DNA from: Lachnospiraceae bacterium
Lineage (GTDB): Bacteria; Bacillota; Clostridia; Lachnospirales; Lachnospiraceae
Assembly (NCBI GenBank): GCA_022791815.1
Contig: JAAVZU010000064.1
Coordinates: 1-48,720 of the forward strand
Length of the DNA: 48,720 bases
Direction of reading: 5' to 3'
The notes beneath the pieces are model-generated. The model was not told where the DNA came from. It did not search any database and saw only the letters and a program-made list of their open reading frames with translations. The position numbers and the translations under genes were made by a program. Within the stretch, counting starts at the first letter, position 1. Each line of letters opens with the position of its first letter. Positions 1 to 10,047 of this stretch are shown here, one piece after another.

Positions 1-53
1 ATTAGATAAATGAACAATGTTGAAAAGTTTTTCGGATAATGTGGGGATAGGCT

Positions 54-2885
54 ATGGAAAATCGTAAAGTCAAGAGTAAAAAGAAAAATTTTACAAATAA
101 TATTGATAATCTATCAGAGGAAGAACGTAAAAAAGCGTTTGGAGGCTTGAGCCAGGAATGTTTTTTTGAGTATGATATTGAAAATGATATTTTTCAAATA
201 TCTAGAAATTCAAAATTTTCGGGAATAGATAGTTTGAAGATTAGCAATGGAGCAGAGAAAATTAGACGGTTGGAAAGAATCCATGAAGATGATATAGATG
301 GTTTTATTCGTTATTTTCGTAGTGGGACTATGGAAAAATATGAGTTTCGGTATATTAAAGAAGATGGAAGTTGTATATGGTGTCTTGCAAAAGGAGCTTT
401 TATCCGGGATGATACAGGAAAAGCAAAAGTCCTAATTGGCAGTATTGAAGACATAAATCAACAAAAAGTTATGTACCAGATGTTGGTAGAACAAGCTCTT
501 TTGGATCCGTTGACAAAATTATACAGCAGAACAAAAGCCCAAAGTCTTATTGAAGGATTTTTAAGAGATGAGGGAAGCTTTGGAAAGCATGCACTTGTAT
601 TGGTGAATATAAAGTCTTTTAGCGAGATTAACCGCCGGTTTGGAAGTATCTTTGGTGATGGTGTTTTAGTAAATATTGCTGAAAAACTACAGGAAGTTAC
701 AAGAAGAAAAGATATTGTTGCAAGGGCAGGGGGAGATGATTTCCTTATCTTTATGAAAGATGTACCCAGTCAATCTATTTTAGAAAGAAAAATACACTCT
801 CTGGTAAATTTAATACAAGGAATGTATGCTGGAGAGAACTTATGTATTACATGTAATATAGGTGTGGCATGTTTTCCTAGGGACGGACGGAATTATGGAA
901 TGTTATTCCGTAATGCAGATTGTGCATTATATAAAGCTGGAAAGATGCGGGGAATTGGATATGAATTTTATGATCCTGCCTATGAAGGTGATGAATATAG
1001 TAAACGTGGAGAATATTATCACGAGTATGTTGTAAAAGACTATAAGAAAAATTCAAATGGCGATTTTAGTAGGGAAATTACGGATTTTGCTGTAGATGTT
1101 ATGTTAAATTCCAAAGATGTGGCAAGTGCGATTAAACTGCTGCTGGATAAGGTTGGAAAATATTACAAATGTGATAATGTGTTTGTCTTAGAGACAGATG
1201 ATAACCATGTTTTGCATACTACTTATGCATGGAGTGGGAAGGAAGGTCTAAATTATTTCAATGCAATGCAAAGTGTTGATTTAGATGAATTGCCTCCATT
1301 AGAATCCTATTTCGATGAAAGAGGGATAAAGATTATCTCTAATACCAATATATTAAGAAATCATCCAGGGTATGCACCTTTTATTAATTTATTAAATTCA
1401 AAAGCTCTTTTACAATGTGCTTTTTATGATGAAGGAGAATTTCGAGGATGTGTATCCATTGGATATAAAAAGAAAACCCATGAATGGATCAAAGAGGAAA
1501 TAAATCCTTTGGTTACCATAACCAAATTAATTTCTGTATATCTGTTGAAACTAAAAGCTTCTGAAAAAATTCAGTCAAGAATAGAACGTTTGACAAATTA
1601 TGATTCTTTGACAGGATTACCTACTTTGGTAAAGTTTCGTAAAAATGTAGAGGAAATTTTGGATGATAATCCTAAAAAAGAATATGCAATTGTATACTTA
1701 GATATTGATAAATTCAAGTATGTGAATGATACCCTTGGATATGATGTAGGAGATGAATTGCTAAGAGGCATGGCAAAAACAGTGTCTTCCAATCATAAGG
1801 ATATAACATTAGTGGGAAGAATCTCAGCGGATAATTTTGTGATTCTTATGCCATATAAAAATGATGACGAGATAAGAAATATACTAAAAAAGCTTAATGA
1901 GCAATTTACCGAGAGAATACAATCTTGCAGTTTAGGCAAAAGTGTATATCTGATTAGTGGGGTTGCATACCTTTCTTATGGTCAGGATGTTATGTCAGTA
2001 ATTGATAATGCCAATATTGCAAGAAAAAGTATAAAGAAAAGTCCAGATATTACATGTGCTTTTTATGATGATAAACTTAACGAAAAGGTTCTTATGGAAT
2101 TGGATATTTGCAATTCTATGGAAGTTGCGTTAGAAAGAGGAGAATTCCAGATGTATCTGCAGCCGAAGGTTGATTTAAATAATGACCAGATTGCAGGTGC
2201 AGAGGCACTTACTAGATGGATAAGAAAAGACGGAAGATTTATGGTGCCAGATCAATTTATTCCTCTTTTTGAAAAAAATGGTTTTATTGTCCAACTTGAT
2301 TTCTACATATATGAATGTGCCTGCAAGGTGATTAAGCAATGGATGGAAGAAGGACTGGAACCAGTAACTATATCAGTTAATGTATCTAGAGTACATTTGA
2401 ATAACAGTGATTTTGTAGAAAAAGTAATTGAATTAATAAATTATTATCAAACACCACATCAATATTTAGAATTTGAATTAACAGAAAGTATTTTTTTGGA
2501 TAATACAGATATGGCAATCAGCACTATGCATGAACTTCGGAATAGAGGATTTAAAGTTTCCATTGATGATTTTGGTGCAGGATATTCTTCTTTGAATCTT
2601 TTGAAGGATATGACATCAGATGTGCTAAAATTAGATAAAGAATTTTTCCGCAAAGGTGATATGAAAAATGAGGAAAAGATTATTGTGTCTAGTATTACCA
2701 ATATGGCAAAACAATTAAAGATGAAGGTATTGTCTGAAGGTGTAGAAACAACAGCACAATCAGAATTTTTAAAAACGATTGAGTGCGATTTGGCACAAGG
2801 CTATTTATTTGCCAAGCCAATGCCAATAGATGATTTTACGATTTTATTACGTAAGAAAAGGCAAGAAGACGAGGAAAAGGCTTGA
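54..2885 (+). CDS. PAS-GGDEF-GAF-GGDEF-EAL c-di-GMP signalling protein
   Basis: Predicted cytosolic enzyme of cyclic di-GMP turnover, 943 residues. In order I see a PAS-like sensor (about 35-140), a first GGDEF domain with signature GGDDF at 226-230 and an RRKD inhibitory-site motif five residues before it, a GAF-like region (about 340-500), a second GGDEF-like domain whose signature has decayed to SADNF, and a C-terminal EAL domain (about 690-935). The EAL domain keeps the AEAL, ELTES, DDFGAGYSSL, KLDKEF and SEGVET motifs, so phosphodiesterase activity is likely. The first GGDEF has Asp in place of the catalytic Glu, so cyclase activity is uncertain and it may only bind GTP or c-di-GMP. I see no membrane segment, so the input signal is probably a soluble ligand. 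The ATG follows a weak GGGATAGG site. Domain identity is firm; the direction of net activity is inferred. Confidence 0.93.
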   Translation: MENRKVKSKKKNFTNNIDNLSEEERKKAFGGLSQECFFEYDIENDIFQISRNSKFSGIDSLKISNGAEKIRRLERIHEDDIDGFIRYFRSGTMEKYEFRYIKEDGSCIWCLAKGAFIRDDTGKAKVLIGSIEDINQQKVMYQMLVEQALLDPLTKLYSRTKAQSLIEGFLRDEGSFGKHALVLVNIKSFSEINRRFGSIFGDGVLVNIAEKLQEVTRRKDIVARAGGDDFLIFMKDVPSQSILERKIHSLVNLIQGMYAGENLCITCNIGVACFPRDGRNYGMLFRNADCALYKAGKMRGIGYEFYDPAYEGDEYSKRGEYYHEYVVKDYKKNSNGDFSREITDFAVDVMLNSKDVASAIKLLLDKVGKYYKCDNVFVLETDDNHVLHTTYAWSGKEGLNYFNAMQSVDLDELPPLESYFDERGIKIISNTNILRNHPGYAPFINLLNSKALLQCAFYDEGEFRGCVSIGYKKKTHEWIKEEINPLVTITKLISVYLLKLKASEKIQSRIERLTNYDSLTGLPTLVKFRKNVEEILDDNPKKEYAIVYLDIDKFKYVNDTLGYDVGDELLRGMAKTVSSNHKDITLVGRISADNFVILMPYKNDDEIRNILKKLNEQFTERIQSCSLGKSVYLISGVAYLSYGQDVMSVIDNANIARKSIKKSPDITCAFYDDKLNEKVLMELDICNSMEVALERGEFQMYLQPKVDLNNDQIAGAEALTRWIRKDGRFMVPDQFIPLFEKNGFIVQLDFYIYECACKVIKQWMEEGLEPVTISVNVSRVHLNNSDFVEKVIELINYYQTPHQYLEFELTESIFLDNTDMAISTMHELRNRGFKVSIDDFGAGYSSLNLLKDMTSDVLKLDKEFFRKGDMKNEEKIIVSSITNMAKQLKMKVLSEGVETTAQSEFLKTIECDLAQGYLFAKPMPIDDFTILLRKKRQEDEEKA

Positions 2886-2966
2886 CTTATAAGAAATTTT
2901 GCTTAAAATATTAAGAGGGTGTTCATGTAGTTTAGAATAAAAAATATAGAAAGCGGAGGATAAAAA

Positions 2967-4115
2967 GTGAGTAACAAAGTTATTAAAGAAGCAAAGCTGA
3001 ATACTTCTGAAAAAAAGAAACCTAGTAAACAGAGATTAGAGCAGACTACTGGTACAGGTAAATCGCTGGGAGCAAGGACAATTCTTATTGCAATTGGAGT
3101 AATTGTGGTATTAATTGCTTGTATTTATGTTGGTGTTGATCAAATGTCACCTAAGGTTGTAGTGACTGTAGATGATCAAAAGTATACTTTAAGTGATGTA
3201 GGATATTACATTTACCAAGGTGAGATGCAGGGAAATTATATGGCAAGCTTTTATGCCCAGATGGGAACAGATTACTGGAATGGTGAGTTGGACGATGAAG
3301 GCACAACAGGTGCTGATCAGACAGCAGACAGTGTAATGAGTGAGATTACCAGATATGCTACCATATATAGAGAGGCCGTTGCAAAGGGATATTCTGCAAC
3401 AGATGAGGATAAAAAGACTGCCCAAGAGGAGACGGATTCCCTAATTAAGAATTTGTCTACTAAACAGAAATTAATTACTGGTTTGTCAGAAAAGGAACTG
3501 TATAATACTATTTTAGACAAGACGATTGCAGAACGTTATAGAAAAGATGTGATTACTTCTTTAAAGGTGGATTATAAAAAAGCAACAAAAGATATTACAA
3601 AGAAAGACTATAAACAATATGATTTCCAATATTATTTTGTCAGTACCCAAACAACAGATGATAAAGGTAATGAAGTAAATATGAGTGACGATCAGAAAGC
3701 AGAGTTAAAGACTAAAATAGAAGAAATTGCAAAGAAGGCAAAAACAGAAAAGGATTTCACAAAGTTAATAGGAGAAGATGAGCAAACCATTCAGTTTAAT
3801 GAAGATGGACAATTGCTTGCTAAAGATGTTGGTGATGAAAGTGCAGGATTTGATGCTAAGTTGGATACTAAGATTACCAAAATGAAAAAAGATGAGATTT
3901 CAGAAGTGTTAGAAGGCGAGAATGGATATTATGTAATTAAATTGACAGATAATACTTCTACAAAGAGTTATGATGATGCTATCGAAAGTGCAAAGAATAC
4001 TGCAGATACTGAAGCATTTGATAAAGAATATACTGACAATATTGAACCAAATCACACAACAACTGTTAATTATGATGAATGGGAAAATATTCCTTTTGGA
4101 AGTTATTGTTCTTAA
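2967..4115 (+). CDS. PrsA-like membrane-anchored peptidyl-prolyl isomerase (foldase)
   Basis: 382 residues starting at GTG behind a GCGGAGGA ribosome site. A charged N-terminal tail of about 36 residues is followed by one membrane helix (about 37-57). The rest would lie outside the cell. Residues about 65-200 look like the helical N-terminal chaperone part of the SurA/PrsA group. Residues about 210-350 resemble a parvulin (PpiC) domain, with an FQYYFVS strand opening and a GYYVIKLTDN strand near the end. There is no lipobox, so unlike Bacillus PrsA it is held by an uncleaved helix. It probably helps fold secreted or wall proteins, but no client is evident from the neighbours. The parvulin domain is divergent, so catalytic activity is uncertain. 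A strong terminator follows. Confidence 0.8.
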   Translation: MSNKVIKEAKLNTSEKKKPSKQRLEQTTGTGKSLGARTILIAIGVIVVLIACIYVGVDQMSPKVVVTVDDQKYTLSDVGYYIYQGEMQGNYMASFYAQMGTDYWNGELDDEGTTGADQTADSVMSEITRYATIYREAVAKGYSATDEDKKTAQEETDSLIKNLSTKQKLITGLSEKELYNTILDKTIAERYRKDVITSLKVDYKKATKDITKKDYKQYDFQYYFVSTQTTDDKGNEVNMSDDQKAELKTKIEEIAKKAKTEKDFTKLIGEDEQTIQFNEDGQLLAKDVGDESAGFDAKLDTKITKMKKDEISEVLEGENGYYVIKLTDNTSTKSYDDAIESAKNTADTEAFDKEYTDNIEPNHTTTVNYDEWENIPFGSYCS

Positions 4116-4160
4116 AATAATTAAAAAGTTGGAAGTTTGCAGATAGTCACAAATAAAGTA

Positions 4161-4204
4161 AAGAAGAGATATTTTTGTTGTAAATTATCTCTTCTTTTGT
4201 TATT
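4161..4204 (+). terminator. Rho-independent terminator after the foldase gene
   Basis: An 11-bp perfect stem (4161-4171 with 4186-4196) is followed by a T-rich tract. It separates the foldase gene from the purL transcription unit. Confidence 0.85.
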
Positions 4205-4217
4205 ATCTAAAATAGAC

Positions 4218-4246
4218 TTGTAAAATTATCATAATACACTTATAAT
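4218..4246 (+). promoter_or_regulatory. SigA-type promoter for purL
   Basis: TTGTAA at 4218-4223 and TATAAT at 4241-4246 are separated by exactly 17 bases. The expected start near 4253 gives a leader of about 195 bases before purL. Confidence 0.75.
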
Positions 4247-4326
4247 TATCATGGATAGTTTTTTGTTTCTATATAAATTGTATATTGTTTTGCCATTCTT
4301 TATTTTACAAAGTATCCAGCAGGCTA

Positions 4327-4378
4327 CATACCAGTGCATAAAAGTTTCTTTTTATGCATTATGATTGTATCTGGTATG
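4327..4378 (+). other. Structured element in the purL leader
   Basis: An outer 8-bp stem (4327-4334 with 4371-4378) encloses a 9-bp hairpin (4335-4343 with 4350-4358, loop GTTTCT) and a 12-base unpaired segment. It lies between the purL promoter and the start codon. It matches neither the purine (xpt-type) nor the ykkC/PRPP riboswitch core sequences that I know. No T-run follows, so if it regulates, it would act on RNA stability, translation or ligand binding rather than as a simple terminator. Function unknown. Confidence 0.5.
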
Positions 4379-4447
4379 GCAAAACATAACAAAACACATG
4401 ATATGATAAAGGGCCATAAGGCATCACATAGAAAGGAGCAACATAAA

Positions 4448-7400
4448 ATGAGCAATGTAAAAAGAGTTTATGTTGAAAAAAAAGCACCATACGCAGTAGC
4501 AGCAAAAGAATTAAAGGCTGAAATAAAAAGTTATTTGGATATCAAAACTTTAGAAAAAGTGCGTGTATTAATTCGTTATGATATTGAAAATGTAAGTGAG
4601 GAAACTTATCAAAAAGCTCTTGGAACTGTATTTTCTGAACCGCCTGTTGATATAGTCTATGAAGAAGATTTTTCAAAAGAAGCAGGAGATAAGAGTTTTT
4701 CTGTAGAATATCTGCCAGGACAGTTTGACCAGCGTGCAGATTCTGCAGAACAGTGTGTGAAGCTTTTGCATGAAAGTGAAGAACCAATTATTCGATCTGC
4801 AATTACTTATGTGTTGTCTGGTTCTATATCTGATGAAGATTTTGGAAAAATAAAAGAATACTGCATTAACCCAGTGGATTCTAGAGAGACTGACGAAACG
4901 AAGCCAGAGACTTTGATAAGTGTATTTGAAGAACCTGCAGATGTGCAGATATTTGATGGATTTAAAGATATGCCAGAAGATGAGTTAAGAAAGTTATATG
5001 ATTCCTTGGGACTTGCTATGACTTTTAAAGATTTTTTGCATATCCAGAACTATTTTAAAGGGGAGGAGAACCGTAATCCTTCTATGACAGAGATTCGTGT
5101 GCTGGATACCTACTGGTCTGACCATTGTAGACATACTACCTTCTCTACAGAATTAAAAAATATAGTATTTGAAGATGGCTATTATCATGAGCCTATCGTG
5201 GAAACTTATGAGAGATATTTAAAAGATAGAGAAGACTTATATAAAGATAGAGATGACAAATTTGTTTGTCTTATGGATATCGCTTTAATGGGTATGAAGA
5301 AGTTAAAGGCAGATGGCAAATTAGAAGACATGGAAGTTTCTGATGAAATCAATGCATGTTCTATTGTTGTTCCAGTAGAGATAGATGGCAAAGAGGAGGA
5401 ATGGCTTGTCTTCTTTAAAAATGAGACACATAACCATCCAACAGAGATTGAGCCATTTGGTGGTGCAGCAACTTGTCTTGGTGGTGCGATTCGTGATCCA
5501 TTGTCAGGCCGTGGATATGTATATCAGGCAATGCGTGTAACTGGAGCTGCAGATCCTACGGTATCTTTAAAGGATACTATGAATGGTAAGCTTCCTCAAA
5601 GAAAGATTGTAACTGGAGCAGCTCATGGTTATAGTTCTTATGGTAATCAGATTGGACTTGCAACTGGTTTGGTAAAAGAAATTTATCATCCTAATTATGT
5701 AGCAAAGAGGATGGAAATTGGTGCCGTTATGGGGGCAGCACCTAGAAGAAGTGTAATTCGTGAAAATTCCGATCCAGGGGATATTATTATTTTACTTGGA
5801 GGAAGGACAGGACGTGATGGCTGCGGAGGAGCAACGGGTTCTTCTAAAGCACATACAGAAAGTTCTATTGATACCTGTGGAGCAGAAGTGCAAAAGGGTA
5901 ATGCCCCAACAGAGAGAAAGATTCAGAGACTATTCCGCAGAGAAGAAGTCAGTGGATTGATTAAGAAGTGTAACGATTTTGGAGCAGGTGGTGTATCAGT
6001 AGCTATTGGTGAATTGGCAGATGGTCTTGTAGTTGACCTTGACAGAGTTCCAAAAAAATATGCTGGATTAGATGGAACAGAACTTGCTATTTCTGAATCC
6101 CAAGAAAGAATGGCAGTAGTGGTAGACAAAAAAGATGTGGATAAGATGCTGGCTTATGCAGAAGAGGAGAACTTAGAGGCAATTACAGTTGCAACAGTAA
6201 CAAAAGAGCCAAGATTAGTTCTTAAATGGAGAGGAAAGGAAATCGTTAATATTTCCAGAGCATTCCTTGATACGAATGGTGCACATCAGGAGACGGATGT
6301 AGTGGTGTCTATGCCATCCAAAGAAGAAAGCTGTCTGGATACAACTGCTGCAGTAACTGATATGAAAGCAAAATGGCTGGATACATTAAAAGATTTGAAT
6401 GTATGTTCCCAAAAAGGACTTGTTGAGATGTTTGATAGTTCCATTGGAGCAGCAACTGTGACTATGCCTTACGGGGGAAAATACCAGCTTGCGGAAACCC
6501 AGTCTATGATTGCAAAATTGCCAGTATTGGAAGGAAAATGTGATACTGTAACCATGATGAGTTATGGTTTAGATCCATATCTTTCTAGTTGGAGTCCATA
6601 TCATGGCTCTATTTATGCAGTTATTTCTTCTGTAGCCAAAATTGTGGCTGCAGGTGGAGATTACAGTAAAATCCGTTTTACTTTCCAGGAATATTTTGAG
6701 AGATTGGGAGAAGATCCAAAACGTTGGGGAAAACCAATGGCTGCACTTCTTGGTGCGTATGACGCACAGATAAAACTTGGATTGCCTTCTATAGGAGGAA
6801 AGGACAGTATGTCTGGTACATTTAATGATATTGATGTACCTCCGACTTTGTGTTCTTTTGCGGTTAATGTTGGCAAGATTCAGGATGTGGTAACACCAGA
6901 ATTAAAGAAAGCTGGTAATAAGCTGGTACGTTTCTCTATTAAGAAAGATGCTTATGGAATACCGGATTATGAATATTTAATGTCTTTATATGCTGGAATT
7001 ACTAAGCTAATTCATGATAAAGTACTAGTTTCCACTTATGCAATTGGATTTGGTGGAATCTGTGAAGCAGTGAGTAAGATGGCATTTGGTAATAAACTTG
7101 GTGTAGAACTTTGTGATAAAATGCCAAAGAGTGAATATTTCAAGGCTTCTTATGGCGATATAATTGCTGAAGTTGCCGAAGCGGATTTAGAGAAAATTAC
7201 AATAGATTATGTATTATTTGGTGCTGTATTGGAAGAACCTAAATTTGTATGTGGAGATGTCGCTATTTCCATGGACGAGGCATTAGCAGCTTGGACAGGT
7301 ACTTTGGAAAAAGTATTCCCAACAAGTTCAGATGTGGAGCAGACAAAGTTAGAAACAAAATTATATGATAGCAAAACAGTTTATGTTGCAAAAAATAAAA

Positions 7401-8203
7401 TAGCAAAGCCCAAAGTATTTATTCCAGTATTTCCAGGAACAAACTGTGAATATGATACTGCAAAATCTTTCCAGACTGCAGGGGCAGATACACACACTGT
7501 AGTATTTAAAAACATGACAGAACAAAATATTACTGATTCAGTAAATGCTTTTGTAAGTGCTATAAAGGAATCCCAGATTCTTATGTTCTCTGGCGGATTT
7601 TCTGCTGGTGATGAACCAGATGGTTCTGCTAAGTTTATTGCATCTATTTTCCGAAATGAGAAGATAAAAGAAGCAGTAAGTGAACTCCTTATCAAAAGAG
7701 ATGGATTGGTTCTAGGTATCTGTAACGGATTCCAAGCCTTAATAAAATTAGGTTTGGTGCCTTATGGAGAGATTACACCACAGAAAGAGGATTCTCCAAC
7801 CCTTACAACCAACAGCATTGGGCGTCATATTTCAAAAACGGTTTATACTAAGGTAGTAACAAACAAATCTCCTTGGCTGCAAAAGGCAGAGCTTGGTGGA
7901 GTGTATTCTGTACCTGCATCTCATGGAGAAGGGCGGTTTGTAGCAAATGAAGAATGGCTTAAGAAACTATTTGAAAATGGACAAGTTGCAACTCAGTATG
8001 TGGATGTAGACGGCAATCCAACAATGAATGAAGATTTTAATCCAAATGGTTCCTATTGTGCAATTGAAGGCATAACTAGTCCAGATGGAAGGGTACTTGG
8101 TAAGATGGCACATTCTGAACGACGCGGAGATGGTGTGGCTCTTAATATTTTTGGAGATCAGAATCAGCTTATCTTTGAATCAGGAGTGGAATATTACAAA
8201 TAA
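4448..8203 (+). CDS. purL: Phosphoribosylformylglycinamidine synthase, single-chain PurL
   Basis: Catalyses the ATP- and glutamine-dependent conversion of FGAR to FGAM in purine synthesis. At 1251 residues it is the long single-chain form with synthetase and glutaminase in one polypeptide. Visible marks are TYWSDHCRHTTF near the N-terminus, FKNETHNHPTEIEPFGGAAT in the first ATP-binding half, SIGGKDSMSGTF in the second half, and a C-terminal class I amidotransferase with nucleophile Cys1092 (LGICNGFQ) and the His1159/Glu1161 pair (SHGEGRF). I chose ATG 4448 because GAAAGGAGC lies just upstream. An in-frame extension back to GTG 4334 would run through the leader hairpin and add a non-conserved tail. 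It stands alone, with no other pur genes adjacent. Confidence 0.97.
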   Translation: MSNVKRVYVEKKAPYAVAAKELKAEIKSYLDIKTLEKVRVLIRYDIENVSEETYQKALGTVFSEPPVDIVYEEDFSKEAGDKSFSVEYLPGQFDQRADSAEQCVKLLHESEEPIIRSAITYVLSGSISDEDFGKIKEYCINPVDSRETDETKPETLISVFEEPADVQIFDGFKDMPEDELRKLYDSLGLAMTFKDFLHIQNYFKGEENRNPSMTEIRVLDTYWSDHCRHTTFSTELKNIVFEDGYYHEPIVETYERYLKDREDLYKDRDDKFVCLMDIALMGMKKLKADGKLEDMEVSDEINACSIVVPVEIDGKEEEWLVFFKNETHNHPTEIEPFGGAATCLGGAIRDPLSGRGYVYQAMRVTGAADPTVSLKDTMNGKLPQRKIVTGAAHGYSSYGNQIGLATGLVKEIYHPNYVAKRMEIGAVMGAAPRRSVIRENSDPGDIIILLGGRTGRDGCGGATGSSKAHTESSIDTCGAEVQKGNAPTERKIQRLFRREEVSGLIKKCNDFGAGGVSVAIGELADGLVVDLDRVPKKYAGLDGTELAISESQERMAVVVDKKDVDKMLAYAEEENLEAITVATVTKEPRLVLKWRGKEIVNISRAFLDTNGAHQETDVVVSMPSKEESCLDTTAAVTDMKAKWLDTLKDLNVCSQKGLVEMFDSSIGAATVTMPYGGKYQLAETQSMIAKLPVLEGKCDTVTMMSYGLDPYLSSWSPYHGSIYAVISSVAKIVAAGGDYSKIRFTFQEYFERLGEDPKRWGKPMAALLGAYDAQIKLGLPSIGGKDSMSGTFNDIDVPPTLCSFAVNVGKIQDVVTPELKKAGNKLVRFSIKKDAYGIPDYEYLMSLYAGITKLIHDKVLVSTYAIGFGGICEAVSKMAFGNKLGVELCDKMPKSEYFKASYGDIIAEVAEADLEKITIDYVLFGAVLEEPKFVCGDVAISMDEALAAWTGTLEKVFPTSSDVEQTKLETKLYDSKTVYVAKNKIAKPKVFIPVFPGTNCEYDTAKSFQTAGADTHTVVFKNMTEQNITDSVNAFVSAIKESQILMFSGGFSAGDEPDGSAKFIASIFRNEKIKEAVSELLIKRDGLVLGICNGFQALIKLGLVPYGEITPQKEDSPTLTTNSIGRHISKTVYTKVVTNKSPWLQKAELGGVYSVPASHGEGRFVANEEWLKKLFENGQVATQYVDVDGNPTMNEDFNPNGSYCAIEGITSPDGRVLGKMAHSERRGDGVALNIFGDQNQLIFESGVEYYK

Positions 8204-8225
8204 AAAATAAATCTATAAAATAAGG

Positions 8226-8262
8226 AAAACAGATGTCAAAAAAATTTGACATCTGTTTTTGT
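8226..8262 (+). terminator. Terminator after purL
   Basis: A perfect 15-bp stem (8226-8240 with 8245-8259) with an AAAA loop, ending in a T-run. Confidence 0.92.
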
Positions 8263-8341
8263 GTAACAGTTTAGATATGCGGATGTATATGAATCGCATG
8301 CCTGGAATGTAACATTTTGTAGTTTTTGCTCGAAACAGATC

Positions 8342-8370
8342 TTGCAAAATCTTTCCAATTATGGTATGAT
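8342..8370 (+). promoter_or_regulatory. SigA-type promoter for the solute-binding protein
   Basis: TTGCAA at 8342-8347 and TATGAT at 8365-8370 have a 17-base spacer and an extended TGG before the -10. The implied leader is about 240 bases. The stretch 8371-8614 holds no gene apart from a trivial three-codon ATG-GCA-GGA-TAA reading frame behind AGGAG near 8500, and short imperfect hairpins. Confidence 0.7.
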
Positions 8371-8614
8371 TTTGGAAGTTTATAAGCTATTTTTATATAT
8401 AATTACATAATAAAGAACTATATAAGCAAAACATAAATTTACTGCATGTTTGATACAAATTAATTTCTGAAATGTCAAAGTCTATATATTAGGAGTATAT
8501 CAGATGGCAGGATAAAATTCTGTCACAGAGACAAAGTTGTCTTTTATCATGTATAGAAGAGAAAGTTATCTTTCATCTTATATACATACCCATAATAGAA
8601 GGGATGAAATGTAA

Positions 8615-10009
8615 ATGAAAATTACAAAAAAGATTGTTCTTTTATTCGCTATGGTTTGTGTTACAACGATGAGTGCTTGTGGGGAAGGGATAACCGTTGA
8701 AAAAGATAGGACAAATAAAGAAAAGAATCCTGAAAACACTACTAAAAATGCAAAAGAAGATATTGTAGTAAACGGAGAAGAAGTAACCATAAGGATTATG
8801 CAGTATAAACCAGAAATACGAGAGGAAATGAAAGCTGCCTTAAATAAATATATGGAATTATATCCTAATGTAACAATATCTTTGGATACAGAGACTTTTC
8901 AAAATGCCACTTCTGCTTATGAGAGAGAAATAGATGGTAAAAAGATGCCAGATATCTTTAATTGTGCTGGATCTTATGCATTTGAGTTTTATAAAGATTA
9001 TTTAGAGGATTTAACAGATGAACCGTGGGTAGAGCATGCCAATGCAGGTATGCTGGATTTGAATATGGTAGATGGAAGAGTTTATGGACTGCCTATGACA
9101 ACCGAAGGAATGGGTTTAATCATTAATAAGGCAATGTTTGAAGCTGCTGGTATAGATGTCCAGCAATTAGATAATTTTCAAAAAATTGAAAAGGGGTTTG
9201 CCAAGTTACAAAAGGCAATTGATGATGGCAAATTAAAAGATATGTATCCAAATTTGAAACATGTGGTTGCTGTGCAAGGAAAAGAAGAATGGGTGCTTGG
9301 CAGTCATGCTATAAATATATGTTTATCTCCTGAATTTAAGGGAGATGTTTTCAAGTGTGCAGAGGCAAAACAGGTTGATTTCACATATCAAAATGCATAT
9401 CGGGATTATTTGGAGTTGCAATTAAAATATTCTGCTGCCAAAGAAGATTATACGAAAGCTTTAGATGTAGATTATAATACGGCAGTCAATAAACTATTGG
9501 CAGGAGAAGAAGTTGCTTGTATACAACAAGGAAACTGGATTTATAAGCAGGTAGAGAAGGTTAATAAAAAGGTTGCAGACAATTTAATATATCTGCCAGC
9601 ACCTATAAAAGGGTATAAAGAAGATTGTATTTTTTCTATTGTATCTAGTTATTGGTGTGTGAATAAACAATCAGATAAAAAAGAGAAAGAGGCAGCAAAA
9701 CATTTTTTAAACTGGCTTTATCAGTCAGAGGAAGGAAAAGATATTGTAGTATATAAGTTTGGGTTTACACCTGTATTTAATAACTATGGTGATTTAAAAC
9801 CTTCTGATCCACTCACTAAGAATATGATGGAATTTTTTGAAAATGGTAAAGGAATTTCTATGGTTTTTCAGGGATGTCCTGGTGGAGAAGAATATACACA
9901 GAATTATTTTGGCAGAGAAGTGAAGCGTGTTTTGAATGGTGAAATAGATTGGAATATACTTTTTGATGAAGCTAGAAAAGAGTGGAAGAAAAGAGCAGCT
10001 AATCGCTAG
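8615..10009 (+). CDS. Extracellular solute-binding lipoprotein, ABC sugar family
   Basis: 464 residues. The signal peptide ends in a lipobox with Cys22 (TTMSAC), so the mature protein should be lipid-anchored on the outer face of the membrane. After a charged linker, the fold resembles the family 1 sugar-type binding proteins: an RIMQYKPE opening strand, PDIFNC, YGLPMTTEGMGLIINKAMFE (typical of the hinge region), an aromatic GNWIYKQVE segment and a C-terminal SEEGKDIVVYKFGFTPV block. No permease or ATPase genes are adjacent, so it is an orphan that either serves a transporter encoded elsewhere or acts as a sensor ligand-binder. The substrate cannot be told from sequence. It has its own promoter upstream and a terminator downstream. 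Confidence 0.88.
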   Translation: MKITKKIVLLFAMVCVTTMSACGEGITVEKDRTNKEKNPENTTKNAKEDIVVNGEEVTIRIMQYKPEIREEMKAALNKYMELYPNVTISLDTETFQNATSAYEREIDGKKMPDIFNCAGSYAFEFYKDYLEDLTDEPWVEHANAGMLDLNMVDGRVYGLPMTTEGMGLIINKAMFEAAGIDVQQLDNFQKIEKGFAKLQKAIDDGKLKDMYPNLKHVVAVQGKEEWVLGSHAINICLSPEFKGDVFKCAEAKQVDFTYQNAYRDYLELQLKYSAAKEDYTKALDVDYNTAVNKLLAGEEVACIQQGNWIYKQVEKVNKKVADNLIYLPAPIKGYKEDCIFSIVSSYWCVNKQSDKKEKEAAKHFLNWLYQSEEGKDIVVYKFGFTPVFNNYGDLKPSDPLTKNMMEFFENGKGISMVFQGCPGGEEYTQNYFGREVKRVLNGEIDWNILFDEARKEWKKRAANR

Positions 10010-10047
10010 AAAAGGGTGACTGTTATACAGTTCCCTTTTCCTTTACT
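10009..10047 (+). terminator. Terminator after the solute-binding protein
   Basis: GAAAAGGG pairs with CCCTTTTC around an inner ACTGT/ACAGT stem. It begins at the last base of the stop codon. The T-tract is short, so strength is uncertain. Confidence 0.6.

Noticed and set aside
4334-4447. In-frame N-terminal extension of PurL from GTG 4334
   Set aside because: It starts inside the leader hairpin and gives a non-conserved tail, while ATG 4448 has a good ribosome site.
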